Below are positions 1 through 8,504 of a DNA stretch of 64,000 nucleotides, piece after piece. The notes under the pieces were generated by a model. That model was not told where the DNA came from. It ran no database searches and worked only from the letters and a program-made list of their open reading frames with translations. The position numbers and the translations under genes are program-made. The stretch lies in NCBI RefSeq assembly GCF_001580365.1, contig NZ_CP014480.1:2605008-2669007 (forward strand), read 5' to 3'. Source of the stretch: Kocuria turfanensis. GTDB lineage: Bacteria > Actinomycetota > Actinomycetes > Actinomycetales > Micrococcaceae. How positions within the stretch are numbered: the stretch's first letter is position 1; each line of letters begins with the position of its first letter.

Positions 1-212
1 TCCTGGTGGCCGAACTGGTCGCAGGGGAATCCGAGCACCACGAAGCCCTCCTGCTTGAAGTCGCGCCACAGCTGCTCGAGGCCCTCGTACTGCGGCGTGA
101 ACCCGCACTGGCTGGCCGTGTTGACCACGAGCACCACCTTCCCGGCGTAGGCGGACAGCGGCTGCTCGCGCCCGTCCAGGGTGGTCGCGGTGAAGTCGTG
201 CAGTGTGGTCAT
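1..212 (-). CDS. Glutathione peroxidase family protein (N-terminal part)
   Basis: Thiol peroxidase of the GPx family, expected to reduce hydroperoxides in the cytoplasm. About 70 residues are visible before the window edge. They include the first active-site segment NTASQCGFTPQYEGLE and the second family block FPCDQFG. The catalytic position is an ordinary TGC cysteine, so this is a Cys-type GPx even though a selenocysteine system lies at the other end of the window. The start ATG has GGGAGG a few bases upstream. The gene runs off the left edge, so the C-terminal Gln/Trp residues cannot be checked. Confidence 0.9.
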   Translation of the reverse strand, partial: MTTLHDFTATTLDGREQPLSAYAGKVVLVVNTASQCGFTPQYEGLEQLWRDFKQEGFVVLGFPCDQFGHQ

Positions 213-288
213 GGGAGGCCTCCCGGGCGTTCGGCGACGACGGTCCGCTCCCATCATGCCCCCGGACCCCCGCCCCGTCCCCGGCCCC

Positions 289-347
289 GCGAGGTTGCGG
301 ACGTCGGCCACGCGGCCGGGCGCGGTGGCCGACGTCCGCAACCTCGC
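289..347. repeat. Dispersed 59-bp palindrome, copy 1
   Basis: An inverted repeat whose arms extend to 25 bp here (286-310 and 326-350) around a 15-nt GC-only loop. The 59-bp core is identical to the copy at 8446-8504. It lies just after the stop codon of the GntR gene and upstream of the peroxidase gene. It could act as a terminator or be a REP/MITE-like element. There is no T-tract. Confidence 0.85.
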
Positions 348-350
348 GGG

Positions 351-1073
351 TCAGCTCCGGGGGCCCCGCATGCGGGCGAGGAAGCGGAAGCGGTCGCCGC
401 GGAACACCGAGCGGGTCCACTCCATGGGGGAGCCGTCCGCCGTGAACCCGAGTCGGTGGATCAGCAGCAGGGGAGCTCCCATCTCGATGTCCAGGAGCCG
501 GACGTCGTCGGGACCGGCGAGCTGGGTCTCCACGGTGTCCTCCGCCTCGACGATTTCGATGCCGTAGTCCTCCCGCAGCGCGGTGTACAGGGACCCGGTC
601 CGGTCGAGGCGCTCCGCCAGGTCGGGCAAGGGGCCGGTGAGCAGGGCGATCTCGTGCGCCAGGGGCTCGCCGTTGATGAACCGGATCCGCTCGACCCGCG
701 CCAGCTCGGTGCCGGTGGGCACGCGGAGGCGGGCCGCGGCGTCGTCGTCGGCGGCCGTGCGGCTCACGCCGAGGACCCTCGAGGAGCTCGCGAGGCCCTG
801 GGCGGCCGCGTCGTCGCTGAACGAGGTCAGCTGGCGCACGTAGGTGAACCGCGGCGGGGCCACGAAGGTCCCGCGGCCCTGGGCCCTGCCCAGGACGCCC
901 TCGGCCACGAGCTCGCCGATGGCCTGGCGGACCGTGGTCCGGGAGGTGGCGTACTGCTCGGCGAGCGCACGCTCCGTGGGGATGAGCGTGCCGGGGGCCG
1001 CGTCTCGCACGAGCGCCCGGATCTGCTCCTTGAGCAGGTAGTACTTCGGGACGGTCCGCGGCTCCGCGCTCAT
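351..1073 (-). CDS. GntR/HutC-family regulator, DasR-like
   Basis: Transcription factor of 240 residues. The N-terminal winged helix-turn-helix spans about residues 10-75 (PTERALAEQYATSRTTVRQA). A UTRA effector domain follows, ending RFLARMRG. DasR/NagR members bind glucosamine-6-phosphate or GlcNAc-6-phosphate and repress amino-sugar uptake and nagA/nagB. The divergent operon here is exactly that set, and a dre-like palindrome sits in the shared promoter region, so that role is inferred. The start chosen is the ATG before SAEPRTVPKYY. The longer in-frame start would overlap the operator, and neither has a strong Shine-Dalgarno sequence. Confidence 0.88.
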   Translation of the reverse strand: MSAEPRTVPKYYLLKEQIRALVRDAAPGTLIPTERALAEQYATSRTTVRQAIGELVAEGVLGRAQGRGTFVAPPRFTYVRQLTSFSDDAAAQGLASSSRVLGVSRTAADDDAAARLRVPTGTELARVERIRFINGEPLAHEIALLTGPLPDLAERLDRTGSLYTALREDYGIEIVEAEDTVETQLAGPDDVRLLDIEMGAPLLLIHRLGFTADGSPMEWTRSVFRGDRFRFLARMRGPRS

Positions 1074-1134
1074 CGGGCCAGCATATCGGGCGGCTCGCCC
1101 GGCACTGCGGGGACCGGCTGCCCGGGTGTGACCA

Positions 1135-1160
1135 TTGACACCCAAATTGGTCTAGTCCAA
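1135..1160 (+). promoter_or_regulatory. Promoter -35 box and dre-like DasR operator
   Basis: TTGACA at 1135-1140 is a perfect -35 hexamer facing the binding-protein gene; no convincing -10 is visible. The near-palindrome TTGGTCTAGTCCAA at 1147-1160 matches the published DasR core TGGTCTAGACCA except for one base. It sits between the divergent regulator and transport genes, as expected for an operator controlling both. Confidence 0.65.
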
Positions 1161-1222
1161 GCTGGGGGCAGCGCAACCCGTGACAAAAGTGAACGGTGCG
1201 GCGAAGGGAAGGGGACATGCAC

Positions 1223-2560
1223 ATGAGTGCACGAACGAGGCGTCGATCGCGGGCCGTGGTCCTGGGGGCCGGTCTGTCGATGACCATGGTGCTGTCCGCC
1301 TGCGCGGGGGGCGGGGAGAGCGCCGCAGGTGACACGGAGGGTGACGGCGTCGTCGAGGTTTGGGCGCACAGTGGTCAGGCGGCCGAGGCCGAGGCGCTCG
1401 AGGCTCTGGTGGAGCAGTACAACGGTTCGCAGGAGGACGTCAGCGTCGAGCTGACCCTCATCCCGGAGGCGGACTACACCAGCACCGTCCAGGCGACCGC
1501 CGCGGAGGACCTGCCCGACGTGATGGAGATGGACGCCCCGACGATGGCGTCCTTCGTCTACGACCGCAAGCTCGTCCCCCTCGACGGCGTGGTCGCGCAG
1601 GAGACCCTCGACAACCGGATCGAGGGCGTGCGGGAGAGCGGGACGTACCAGGACCAGACCTACGCCGTCGGGATGTTCGACGTCGGTCTCGGGCTGTGGG
1701 GCAACCAGCAGCTGCTCGACGCCGCCGGTGTGGACGCTCCGGCAACCGCCGACGAGGCGTGGACGGCGGAGGAGTTCGAGCAGAACCTGCAGAAGCTGGC
1801 GGAGGCCAGCCCGTCGGGCAACGCGATCGACCTGGGGGAGGCCAACGGCTTCGCCGCCGAGTGGGGCACCTTCACCACCAGCCCGATCCTGTGGTCCAAC
1901 GGCGGCACGCTGATCCGGGACGGCGCCGCGGAGGGAGTGCTCAACAGCGCCGAGAACGTCGAGGCGATGGAGGAGTGGGCCTCCTGGAAGGAGCACACGG
2001 ACCCGAACACCAGCGGCACAGCCTTCCCCGACGGGGACGTCGCGCTGACGTGGACGGGCAACTGGATGTACCCCACGTTCAGCGAGGCCCTCGGTGAGGA
2101 CCTCGTGCTCATGCCCCTGCCGGACCTCGGCAACGGCACCAAGGCGGGCCACGGGTCCTGGCAGTGGGGTGTGACGCCGGCGGCCGGGGGAGACCAGGCC
2201 GCGGCCGGGGCCTTCCTCGACTTCCTGCACTCCGACGAGAGCATCGCCAGGATGGTCGAGGCCAACGCGGCGGTGCCCGGCACCACGAGCGCCCTCGAGG
2301 GCAGCGAGCTCTACGGCGCGGGTGGCCCGCTGGAACTGTTCGCGGACAACCTGGCCTCGGCCTGCGGCTCGGAGAACGTGACGCAGGAGTGCATCGCGGT
2401 GGCGCGGCCCATCACCCCGGGCTACCCCACGGTCACGAGCTCCTACGGCGGCGCGCTCGCGGCGATCTGGGGCGGGGCCGACCCCCAGGAGGAGCTCGAC
2501 CGGGCGGCCCGGGCCATCGACGCCGACTTCGAGGACAACAACGGTTACCAGGACGAGTGA
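1223..2560 (+). CDS. Sugar ABC transporter substrate-binding lipoprotein (amino-sugar type)
   Basis: Extracellular solute-binding protein of 445 residues, SBP family 1. It has an Arg-rich N-terminus, a hydrophobic signal and the lipobox LSAC, so it is probably a lipid-anchored receptor. The mature part has the usual two-lobe pattern (VEVWAHSG, DLPDVMEMDAPTMASF, the GNW motif). By context with a DasR-like regulator, nagA and nagB, the ligand is probably GlcNAc or chitobiose (DasA/NgcE role); this is inference. Two ATGs (1217, 1223) are close together. The second is preferred because AGGGG lies 8 nt before it. It is the first gene of the operon. Confidence 0.85.
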   Translation: MSARTRRRSRAVVLGAGLSMTMVLSACAGGGESAAGDTEGDGVVEVWAHSGQAAEAEALEALVEQYNGSQEDVSVELTLIPEADYTSTVQATAAEDLPDVMEMDAPTMASFVYDRKLVPLDGVVAQETLDNRIEGVRESGTYQDQTYAVGMFDVGLGLWGNQQLLDAAGVDAPATADEAWTAEEFEQNLQKLAEASPSGNAIDLGEANGFAAEWGTFTTSPILWSNGGTLIRDGAAEGVLNSAENVEAMEEWASWKEHTDPNTSGTAFPDGDVALTWTGNWMYPTFSEALGEDLVLMPLPDLGNGTKAGHGSWQWGVTPAAGGDQAAAGAFLDFLHSDESIARMVEANAAVPGTTSALEGSELYGAGGPLELFADNLASACGSENVTQECIAVARPITPGYPTVTSSYGGALAAIWGGADPQEELDRAARAIDADFEDNNGYQDE

Positions 2561-2564
2561 TCCA

Positions 2565-2595
2565 CGCGGCGGGGCCGCCCGTCGGCCCCGCCGCG
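2565..2595 (+). terminator. Intercistronic hairpin after binding-protein gene
   Basis: A perfect 12-bp GC stem (2565-2576 with 2584-2595) around a 7-nt loop begins five bases after the binding-protein stop codon. Such stems between receptor and permease genes usually attenuate transcription or protect the upstream mRNA, giving excess receptor. No T-run follows. Confidence 0.6.
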
Positions 2596-2614
2596 CACGT
2601 GCGAGGAGTGCACC

Positions 2615-3598
2615 ATGACCACCACACCGGGCCTCGCGGCCCCACCGTCCCCCGTGCCCGCCCCGGCGGGCCCGGGCGGAGCGGCGCCCCGGAGGGGACT
2701 CCGGCGGGACAACCTGGCCGGGCCCCTGATGGCGGGTCCCGCCGTCCTGTTGCTCGTCCTCTTCGTCGCGGTCCCGTTCTTCGCGGCCGTCGGTTTCTCC
2801 TTCTACAACGTCCGACTCGGAGACCCGCGCGACCCCGCCTTCATGGGGCTGACCCAGTACGCCCGGATCTTCACCGACCCCGACGTGTCCGGCCGCTTCC
2901 TCAGCGCCCTGCTCCACAACCTGGTGTTCGCGGCCGTGGTTGTCCCGGTGCAGACCGCCCTGGCACTCGCCCTGGCCATGCTCGTGCAGAAGAGCGTGCC
3001 CGGGATCGGGATCTTCCGCTCGGTCTTCTTCCTCCCCGTGGTCTTCCCCATCGCTCTGGTGGCGCTGATCTGGCGGCTGATCCTCGCCCGCGGGGACGAC
3101 GGCCTGCTGAACTCCCTCCTCGCGTTCTTCTCGGGCGGGAACTTCGGTGCCCAGGACTGGCTGGGCTCGGAGCTCACGGCGCTGGCCTCGGTCATCGTCC
3201 TGTCCATCTGGCAGGGCGTCGGCTTCCAGATGGTCATCCTGCTGGCGGCCCTGCAGCAGGTGCCGGCCGATCTCTACGAGGCGGCCCGCCTCGACCGGGC
3301 CAACGGGTGGCAGCGGTTCGTGCACGTCACCCTGCCCGGGATCAACACGACCCTCGTCTTCGTGGCGCTGTACACGATGATCCTGTCCCTGCGCGTGTTC
3401 GACCAGATCTACGTCCTGGCGCGCTCCGGCGGCGGGCTCAACGAGGACGCCACCCGCACCGTGATGTACGAGGCCGTGACCTCCGCCTTCGACGAGAACA
3501 ACATCGGGCGTGCGAGCGCCATCTCGGTGGTGTTCTTCGTGATCGTGGTGGTCCTGTCCCTGATCCAGCGCCGCGCCACTCGCGAACGGGAGGACTGA
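2615..3598 (+). CDS. Sugar ABC transporter permease, MalF type
   Basis: Inner-membrane permease of 327 residues with a Pro/Gly/Ala-rich cytoplasmic N-terminus and about six membrane segments. The BPD_transp_1 EAA loop is visible near residue 220 (ADLYEAARLDRANGWQRF, then P-G). That loop contacts the ATPase. GAGGAG lies before the ATG. It pairs with the next permease to form the channel for the binding protein upstream. No ATP-binding subunit is encoded here, so a shared ATPase such as MsiK must serve it from elsewhere (known for this transporter class; inferred here). Confidence 0.9.
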   Translation: MTTTPGLAAPPSPVPAPAGPGGAAPRRGLRRDNLAGPLMAGPAVLLLVLFVAVPFFAAVGFSFYNVRLGDPRDPAFMGLTQYARIFTDPDVSGRFLSALLHNLVFAAVVVPVQTALALALAMLVQKSVPGIGIFRSVFFLPVVFPIALVALIWRLILARGDDGLLNSLLAFFSGGNFGAQDWLGSELTALASVIVLSIWQGVGFQMVILLAALQQVPADLYEAARLDRANGWQRFVHVTLPGINTTLVFVALYTMILSLRVFDQIYVLARSGGGLNEDATRTVMYEAVTSAFDENNIGRASAISVVFFVIVVVLSLIQRRATRERED

Positions 3599-3599
3599 C

Positions 3600-4463
3600 A
3601 TGACGCAGAACGGACCCGCTGCCTCCACCGGGCGCCGGCGCCGGCCGGACGCAGCCCGCTACGCGGCGCTCGTCGTCACCGGCGTCCTCTTCCTGGCGCC
3701 GGTAGCCTACATGGCCGCTGCCTCTCTGGCCCCGGCCTCGAAGACCCTGGCGGGCTTCGAGGTGTTCGACCCCCGCAGGTGGGGGCTGCACAACTACACC
3801 GGGGTCTTCGCGAGCCTGTCCTCGGACAGCACGGGGCACCTGTGGCGGTTCTTCTTCGTGTCCTTCACGGTCACCGTCTCCGTGGTCGGGCTCGGTCTGG
3901 TGGTCAACTCGATGGCGGCCTTCGCGCTGTCACGGCTGCGCTGGGCGGGCAAGAACCTGGTGCTGCTCGGGATTCTGCTGCTGCTGATCGTGCCGTTCGA
4001 AGCCGTGGCCGTCCCGATGTTCTACCTCTACAACGACGCCCGGAACACGCTGTGGATCCAGATCGTGCCCTTCGTGGGCAACGCGCTGTCCATCTTCCTG
4101 TTCTACTCGTTCTTCTCCGGCATCCCCCGCAGCATCGACGAGGCCGCCCGGATGGACGGGGCGGGACCCCTGCGGGTGTTCTGGCAGATCATCGCGCCCA
4201 TGAGCAAGCCCGCCTACGCATCGGTGGCGGTGCTGACCTTCCTCACGCAGTGGGGCTCGTTCCTGTGGCCGGTCCTGATGATCTCCGAACCCGACCTGCG
4301 GCCACTGCCGCTGCAGATCAGCGTCTTCGCGGGCCAGCTGCCCCCGGCCTGGGGCCAGGTGATGGCCTTCGGCGTGCTGCTGGTCGTGCCCGTCGTCATC
4401 GTGTTCCTCGCCTTCCAGCGGTGGTTCATCGAGGGCGTGGCCAGTTCGGCCGTCAAGGGCTGA
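3600..4463 (+). CDS. Sugar ABC transporter permease, MalG type
   Basis: Inner-membrane permease of 287 residues, partner of the preceding MalF-type subunit, which stops 1 nt before this start. Six membrane helices are apparent. The EAA motif is IDEAARMDGAGPLRVFWQI near residue 180, followed by a tail ending AVKG, typical of MalG-like subunits. GGAGG of the upstream gene's last codons serves as ribosome-binding site, so translation is probably coupled. Substrate assignment (amino sugar) rests on neighbouring nagB and nagA. Confidence 0.9.
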   Translation: MTQNGPAASTGRRRRPDAARYAALVVTGVLFLAPVAYMAAASLAPASKTLAGFEVFDPRRWGLHNYTGVFASLSSDSTGHLWRFFFVSFTVTVSVVGLGLVVNSMAAFALSRLRWAGKNLVLLGILLLLIVPFEAVAVPMFYLYNDARNTLWIQIVPFVGNALSIFLFYSFFSGIPRSIDEAARMDGAGPLRVFWQIIAPMSKPAYASVAVLTFLTQWGSFLWPVLMISEPDLRPLPLQISVFAGQLPPAWGQVMAFGVLLVVPVVIVFLAFQRWFIEGVASSAVKG

Positions 4464-4499
4464 ACCGGCCTGTCCCGCCCATCACCGGAAGGAGTCCCC

Positions 4500-5288
4500 A
4501 TGGAAGTGATCGTCCTGCCGACGGCCGCCGACGTCGACGTCCGCGCGGCCGACCTCGTCGCCGAGCAGGTGGTGCACCGGCCGGACACCGTGCTCGGTGT
4601 GGCCACGGGCTCGTCCCCGCTCGGCACCTACCGCGAACTGGCCCGCCGACAGACGGAGGGGTCGCTGGACCTCTCGAAGCTCCTGTGCTTCGCGCTGGAC
4701 GAGTACGTCGGTCTGCCGGCGTCTGACCCGGCCGCCTATGCCGAGGTCCTCGGCCGCGAGGTCGCCGGCCCGTTCGGCCTGCCGCCCTCCCGCGTGCGGG
4801 TGCCCGACGGCTCCCGCCGGGACCTCGAGCAGGCCTGCCGGGACTACGAGGAGGCCATCGGCGCAGCAGGTGGGATCGACCTCCAGCTCCTCGGCATCGG
4901 GGCCAACGGCCACATCGGCTTCAACGAGCCGACCTCCTCACTGTCCTCCCGCACGCGGGTCAAGGCGCTGTCCGCCCGGACCCGGGCCGACAACGCCCGG
5001 TTCTTCGACGACCCCGCCGACGTCCCCTCCCACTGCGTCACCCAGGGGCTCGGCACCATCCTCGAGGCCCGGCAGGTGCTCCTGGTCGCCCAGGGGAAGC
5101 GCAAGGCCGCCGCCGTGGCCGCCGCCGTGGAGGGCCCGGTGGCGGCCATGTGCCCGGCGTCCGTGCTGCAGCTCCACCGCAGCGTCACCGTGGTGATGGA
5201 CGAGGCGGCGGCCGGCGACCTCGCCCTGATCGACTACTACCGCTTCGTGGCCGAGGCGAAGCACCGGCTGCGACAGGAGGACGCATGA
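4500..5288 (+). CDS. nagB: Glucosamine-6-phosphate deaminase
   Basis: Converts glucosamine-6-phosphate to fructose-6-phosphate and ammonia in the cytoplasm, the last step in feeding GlcNAc into glycolysis. The 262-residue length fits the NagB family. Visible blocks are the N-terminal ATGSSPLGTY phosphate loop, CFALDEYVGL with the catalytic Asp, and GIGANGHIGFNEP with the active-site His/Glu region. GGAGT precedes the ATG. The stop overlaps the start of the next gene (ATGA), indicating translational coupling in the amino-sugar operon. Confidence 0.95.
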   Translation: MEVIVLPTAADVDVRAADLVAEQVVHRPDTVLGVATGSSPLGTYRELARRQTEGSLDLSKLLCFALDEYVGLPASDPAAYAEVLGREVAGPFGLPPSRVRVPDGSRRDLEQACRDYEEAIGAAGGIDLQLLGIGANGHIGFNEPTSSLSSRTRVKALSARTRADNARFFDDPADVPSHCVTQGLGTILEARQVLLVAQGKRKAAAVAAAVEGPVAAMCPASVLQLHRSVTVVMDEAAAGDLALIDYYRFVAEAKHRLRQEDA

Positions 5289-6271
5289 CGTTCCGCCTCG
5301 CAGACCACTGGGTCTGGGACAGCTGGGTGGCCGACGACGGGCAGGACTACCACCTGTTCTTCCTGCGGGCCAGCCGGGCCCTGCGGGATCCCGACAAGCG
5401 TCACCACCGGGCCTCGATCGGGCACGCCATGTCACCGGACCTGCGGACGTGGACCCTGCTGCCCGACGCCCTCGTGGCTGGGGACGAGCCGTCCTGGGAC
5501 GACCTTGCCACCTGGACGGGCAGCACCGTCCGCGGCCACGACGGCCGGTGGCACCTGTTCTACACCGGCGTCAGCCGCGCCGAGGGCGGACTGCATCAGC
5601 GCATCGGCTCCGCCGTCTCCGACGACCTGCTCGTCTGGGAACGTACCACCGCAGGACCGCTCGAGGCAGACCCCCGTTGGTACGAGAAGCTCGGGCAGGG
5701 CACCTGGTCCGACGAAGCATGGCGTGACCCGTTCGTCTTCTACGACGACGACACCCGCCGGTGGCAGATGCTCGTCACCGCACGGGCCGCCACCGGAGAC
5801 CCGGCAGCCCGCGCAGTGGTCGGCCACGCCGTGAGCGACGACCTGGAGCACTGGTCCGTCCGCCCCCCGCTGAGCCGACCCGCGGGCTTCGGCGAGATGG
5901 AAGTCATCCAGTCCCACAACGTGGACGGCGAAGGCGTGCTGATCTTCTCCTGCCTCCCGCACCTGGCCCCCGGCATCCCCTTCTCGGAGACGAGCACGGG
6001 GACCTGGATCGCACCCGGTGCCGGCCGGCTCGGGCCGTGGGAGCTCGAACGGAGCTCCAGCTTCTTCCTCCCGGGCGTCTACGCCGCCCAGCTGTTCCGC
6101 CAGCGCGACGGCCAGTGGGTCGTCTTCGGCTTCCAGAACAGCGTGGACGGGCGTTTCGTCGGGGAGATCGCCGACCCCGTACCGCTGGCAGACCTCCTGA
6201 CCGTGGACCGTCGCTTCCTCCTGCACCACCAAACACCCACATCCACCCCCTCCACGAGGAGTACGACATGA
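5285..6271 (+). CDS. GH32/GH68-fold (five-bladed propeller) glycosidase-like protein
   Basis: Cytoplasmic protein of 328 residues, no signal peptide. It shows the three acidic signatures of the GH32/68/43 propeller clan: WVWDSW near residue 9 (nucleophile position), WRDPFVF near residue 150 (RDP motif) and FGEMEV near residue 204 (acid/base position). The substrate is not evident. Sitting between nagB and a secreted enzyme in an amino-sugar operon, it may act on an imported oligosaccharide or sugar derivative; this is inference. It overlaps nagB and the next gene by 4 nt at each end, so it is firmly part of the operon. Confidence 0.7.
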   Translation: MTFRLADHWVWDSWVADDGQDYHLFFLRASRALRDPDKRHHRASIGHAMSPDLRTWTLLPDALVAGDEPSWDDLATWTGSTVRGHDGRWHLFYTGVSRAEGGLHQRIGSAVSDDLLVWERTTAGPLEADPRWYEKLGQGTWSDEAWRDPFVFYDDDTRRWQMLVTARAATGDPAARAVVGHAVSDDLEHWSVRPPLSRPAGFGEMEVIQSHNVDGEGVLIFSCLPHLAPGIPFSETSTGTWIAPGAGRLGPWELERSSSFFLPGVYAAQLFRQRDGQWVVFGFQNSVDGRFVGEIADPVPLADLLTVDRRFLLHHQTPTSTPSTRSTT

Positions 6272-7155
6272 TCAAGGAACTGATGGCCACGGGCTCCGCG
6301 GCCGCACTGCTGGTGACCGCCGGCGTGCTCGGCGCGGCCCCCGCTGCGGCGGCCCCGGGCAAGGCCCCGGACCGGAGCACCGACCTGCGCGTCATGTCCT
6401 TCAACATCCACCACGGCGCGGACAGCGGCGACGTGCTCGACCTCGAGCGCACCGCGGCCGTCATCGAGGCGTCGGGCGCCGAGGTGATCGGACTGCAGGA
6501 GGTCGACAACGCCTGGTCCTCCCGCAGCGACTTCGAGGACCAGACCGCCCGTCTGGCCGACATCCTCGACATGCACTACGTGTACGGCCCGAATCTGGAC
6601 CTCGCCCGCTCCGACGGCGGAGCCGGGAACAGCCAGTACGGCAACGCCATCCTCAGCGAGTACCCGATCATCGACTCCGAGAACCACCTGCTGACCAGCA
6701 TCGAGTACCCGGAGCTGCCCACCGAGCAGCGCGGCCTGCTGGAGGCGGTGATCAACGTGAAGGGCCACCACGTCGGCTTCTACAGCACCCACCTCGACCA
6801 CCAGCGCGCCGAGCAGCGTGAGCTGCAGGCCCAGGAGATCGTGGAGATCACCGGGCAGAGCCGGCGCCCGGCGGTGGTCGTCGGGGACCTCAACGCCGAG
6901 CCCGGCGCCCCGGAGCTGCAGGGCCTCTTCGCAGCGTTCACGGACACCTTCGCGGCCCTGGGCCAGGACGACGACCACACCTTCGCCCCGGACGGGGCCC
7001 CGGTCGAGGACGCGAGCCTGCGCATCGACTACGTCCTGGTGTCGGAGGGCGTGCGGCTGAGGGCCGCGCACGTGGTGCCCACATCGGCGTCGGACCACCT
7101 GCCGATCGTGGTGGACCTCGAGATCCCACGGTCCCCGAACGGACAGGTCCGGTAG
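6268..7155 (+). CDS. Secreted endonuclease/exonuclease/phosphatase (EEP) family protein
   Basis: Metal-dependent phosphoesterase fold, 295 residues. A signal peptide (hydrophobic stretch LLVTAGVLG, then Ala-rich APAAAAPG) ends near residue 32, so the enzyme is probably exported. Family motifs: MSFNIHHG near 42, GLQEVDN (metal-binding Glu), STHLDHQ, GDLNAEPG and the C-terminal SDHLPIVVDL (catalytic His). Members cleave DNA, phosphoinositides or sphingomyelin; the substrate here cannot be told. CGAGGAG precedes the start and the gene overlaps its neighbour by ATGA. Its place between nagB and nagA is unusual. Confidence 0.85.
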   Translation: MIKELMATGSAAALLVTAGVLGAAPAAAAPGKAPDRSTDLRVMSFNIHHGADSGDVLDLERTAAVIEASGAEVIGLQEVDNAWSSRSDFEDQTARLADILDMHYVYGPNLDLARSDGGAGNSQYGNAILSEYPIIDSENHLLTSIEYPELPTEQRGLLEAVINVKGHHVGFYSTHLDHQRAEQRELQAQEIVEITGQSRRPAVVVGDLNAEPGAPELQGLFAAFTDTFAALGQDDDHTFAPDGAPVEDASLRIDYVLVSEGVRLRAAHVVPTSASDHLPIVVDLEIPRSPNGQVR

Positions 7156-7196
7156 GACCGGCCACGTCCCACGTCCGCACCAGCACAAGGAGGCAC

Positions 7197-8426
7197 ATGG
7201 CTGCCGAGGACTCCCCGCGCAGAACGGTCCTCTCGGGCCGCGTGCACACCGGGTACGCCGCGCACGAGGACGGTCTCGTAGTCGTCGAGGACGGCCGCGT
7301 CCACTACGCGGGGCCGCGATCGGGCCACCCCGGCGGCGGCCCGGGGGAGCGCCGCGTCCTGGCGCCCGGGCAGACGGTCCTGCCCGGGCTCGTGGACGTG
7401 CACTGCCACGGCGGCTTCGGGGCGGACTTCTCCTCCTCGGCGGAAGGACCGATCCGTGCCACCCTCGGCTCCTTCCACCGCCAGGGCACGACGACGCTGG
7501 TGGCGAGCCTGGTCACCGCCTCGCGCGAGGACCTGCTGAGCGCCGCGCCACGGCTGGCGGCGCTCACCGAGGAGGGGCTGGTCGCCGGCATCCACCTCGA
7601 GGGCCCGTTCCTGTCCACGGCTCGGTGCGGGGCGCAGGATCCCGCCTGGATGCGGGAGCCGGACCTCGCTCTGGCGGCCGAACTCGTCGACGCCGCGGCG
7701 GGAACGCTCCGCACCATGACCTTCGCCCCGGAGCTGCCCGGCTCCCGCGAGCTGGCCGAACTGCTCGTCGCCCGCGGTGTGGTCCCCTCGCTGGGCCACA
7801 CCGACGCGGACACGGGGACGACCGACGCGGCGCTGCGCCACCTGGAGGCCCTGCTGAGCGCCGTCCCCGGCGGCGGCGCGCCGCGGGTGCCCACGGTCAC
7901 CCACCTGTTCAACGCCATGCCCGTGATCCATCACCGCGCGCCCGGGCCGGTGCCGGCCTGTCTGCGCGCCGCGGCGGAGGGCCGGGCCGTCGTCGAGCTC
8001 ATCGGGGACGGCACCCATCTGGACCCCTTCATCGTCGCGTGGGCGTTCCAGCTCGCGGGCGCGGACAACATCGCGCTGGTGACCGACGCGATGGCCGCCA
8101 CCGGGCTCTCGGACGGCACGTATACGTTGGGCGCGGCCGAGGTGCGGGTCCAGGACGGTGTGGCTTCGCTGGTCTCCAACGGCTCGATCGCCGGTGGCAC
8201 GGCCACGATGCTCGACGTGCTCCGGCAAACGGTCGCCGCAGGAGTGTCCTTCGACGATGCGCTGCGCTCGGCGACCGTGGTCCCGGCCCGTGTCCTGGGC
8301 CTGTCCGGCGAGGTCGGGAGCCTCCGGGCGGGGGCGCTCGCGGATCTTCTGGTCGTCGGGCAGGACCTCGAACTGAGCGCCGTGATGCGTCGGGGGGAGT
8401 GGCTCCCCACAGGGCCGCCCCACTGA
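7197..8426 (+). CDS. nagA: N-acetylglucosamine-6-phosphate deacetylase
   Basis: Removes acetate from GlcNAc-6-phosphate, giving the substrate of NagB. The protein has 409 residues of the amidohydrolase superfamily: LPGLVDVHCHGGFG (metal His pair) near residue 62, GIHLEGPFLS near 130, SLGHTDAD near 200, THLFNAM near 235 and the catalytic Asp in LVTDAMAATG near 295. The ribosome-binding site AAGGAGG is optimal. It is the last gene of the operon; the 59-bp palindrome follows 20 bp after its stop. Confidence 0.95.
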   Translation: MAAEDSPRRTVLSGRVHTGYAAHEDGLVVVEDGRVHYAGPRSGHPGGGPGERRVLAPGQTVLPGLVDVHCHGGFGADFSSSAEGPIRATLGSFHRQGTTTLVASLVTASREDLLSAAPRLAALTEEGLVAGIHLEGPFLSTARCGAQDPAWMREPDLALAAELVDAAAGTLRTMTFAPELPGSRELAELLVARGVVPSLGHTDADTGTTDAALRHLEALLSAVPGGGAPRVPTVTHLFNAMPVIHHRAPGPVPACLRAAAEGRAVVELIGDGTHLDPFIVAWAFQLAGADNIALVTDAMAATGLSDGTYTLGAAEVRVQDGVASLVSNGSIAGGTATMLDVLRQTVAAGVSFDDALRSATVVPARVLGLSGEVGSLRAGALADLLVVGQDLELSAVMRRGEWLPTGPPH

Positions 8427-8445
8427 TGCCGGGTCCGAACAGGCC

Positions 8446-8504
8446 GCGAGGTTGCGGACGTCGGCCACGCGGCCGGGCGCGGTGGCCGACGTCCGCAACC
8501 TCGC
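8446..8504. repeat. Dispersed 59-bp palindrome, copy 2
   Basis: Identical over 59 bp to 289-347, including the 15-nt loop. The stem is 23 bp here (8445-8467 with 8483-8505). It follows the last gene of the amino-sugar operon, so together the two copies bracket that unit. A hairpin this stable after nagA would be expected to stop or slow transcription. Confidence 0.85.

Noticed and set aside
1..212. Selenocysteine in the glutathione peroxidase
   Set aside because: The active-site codon is TGC in the visible sequence.
1070..3628. Open frame of 852 codons on the minus strand
   Set aside because: His/Asp/Gly/Arg-rich composition typical of an antisense shadow in high-GC DNA; the plus strand carries clear receptor and permease genes.
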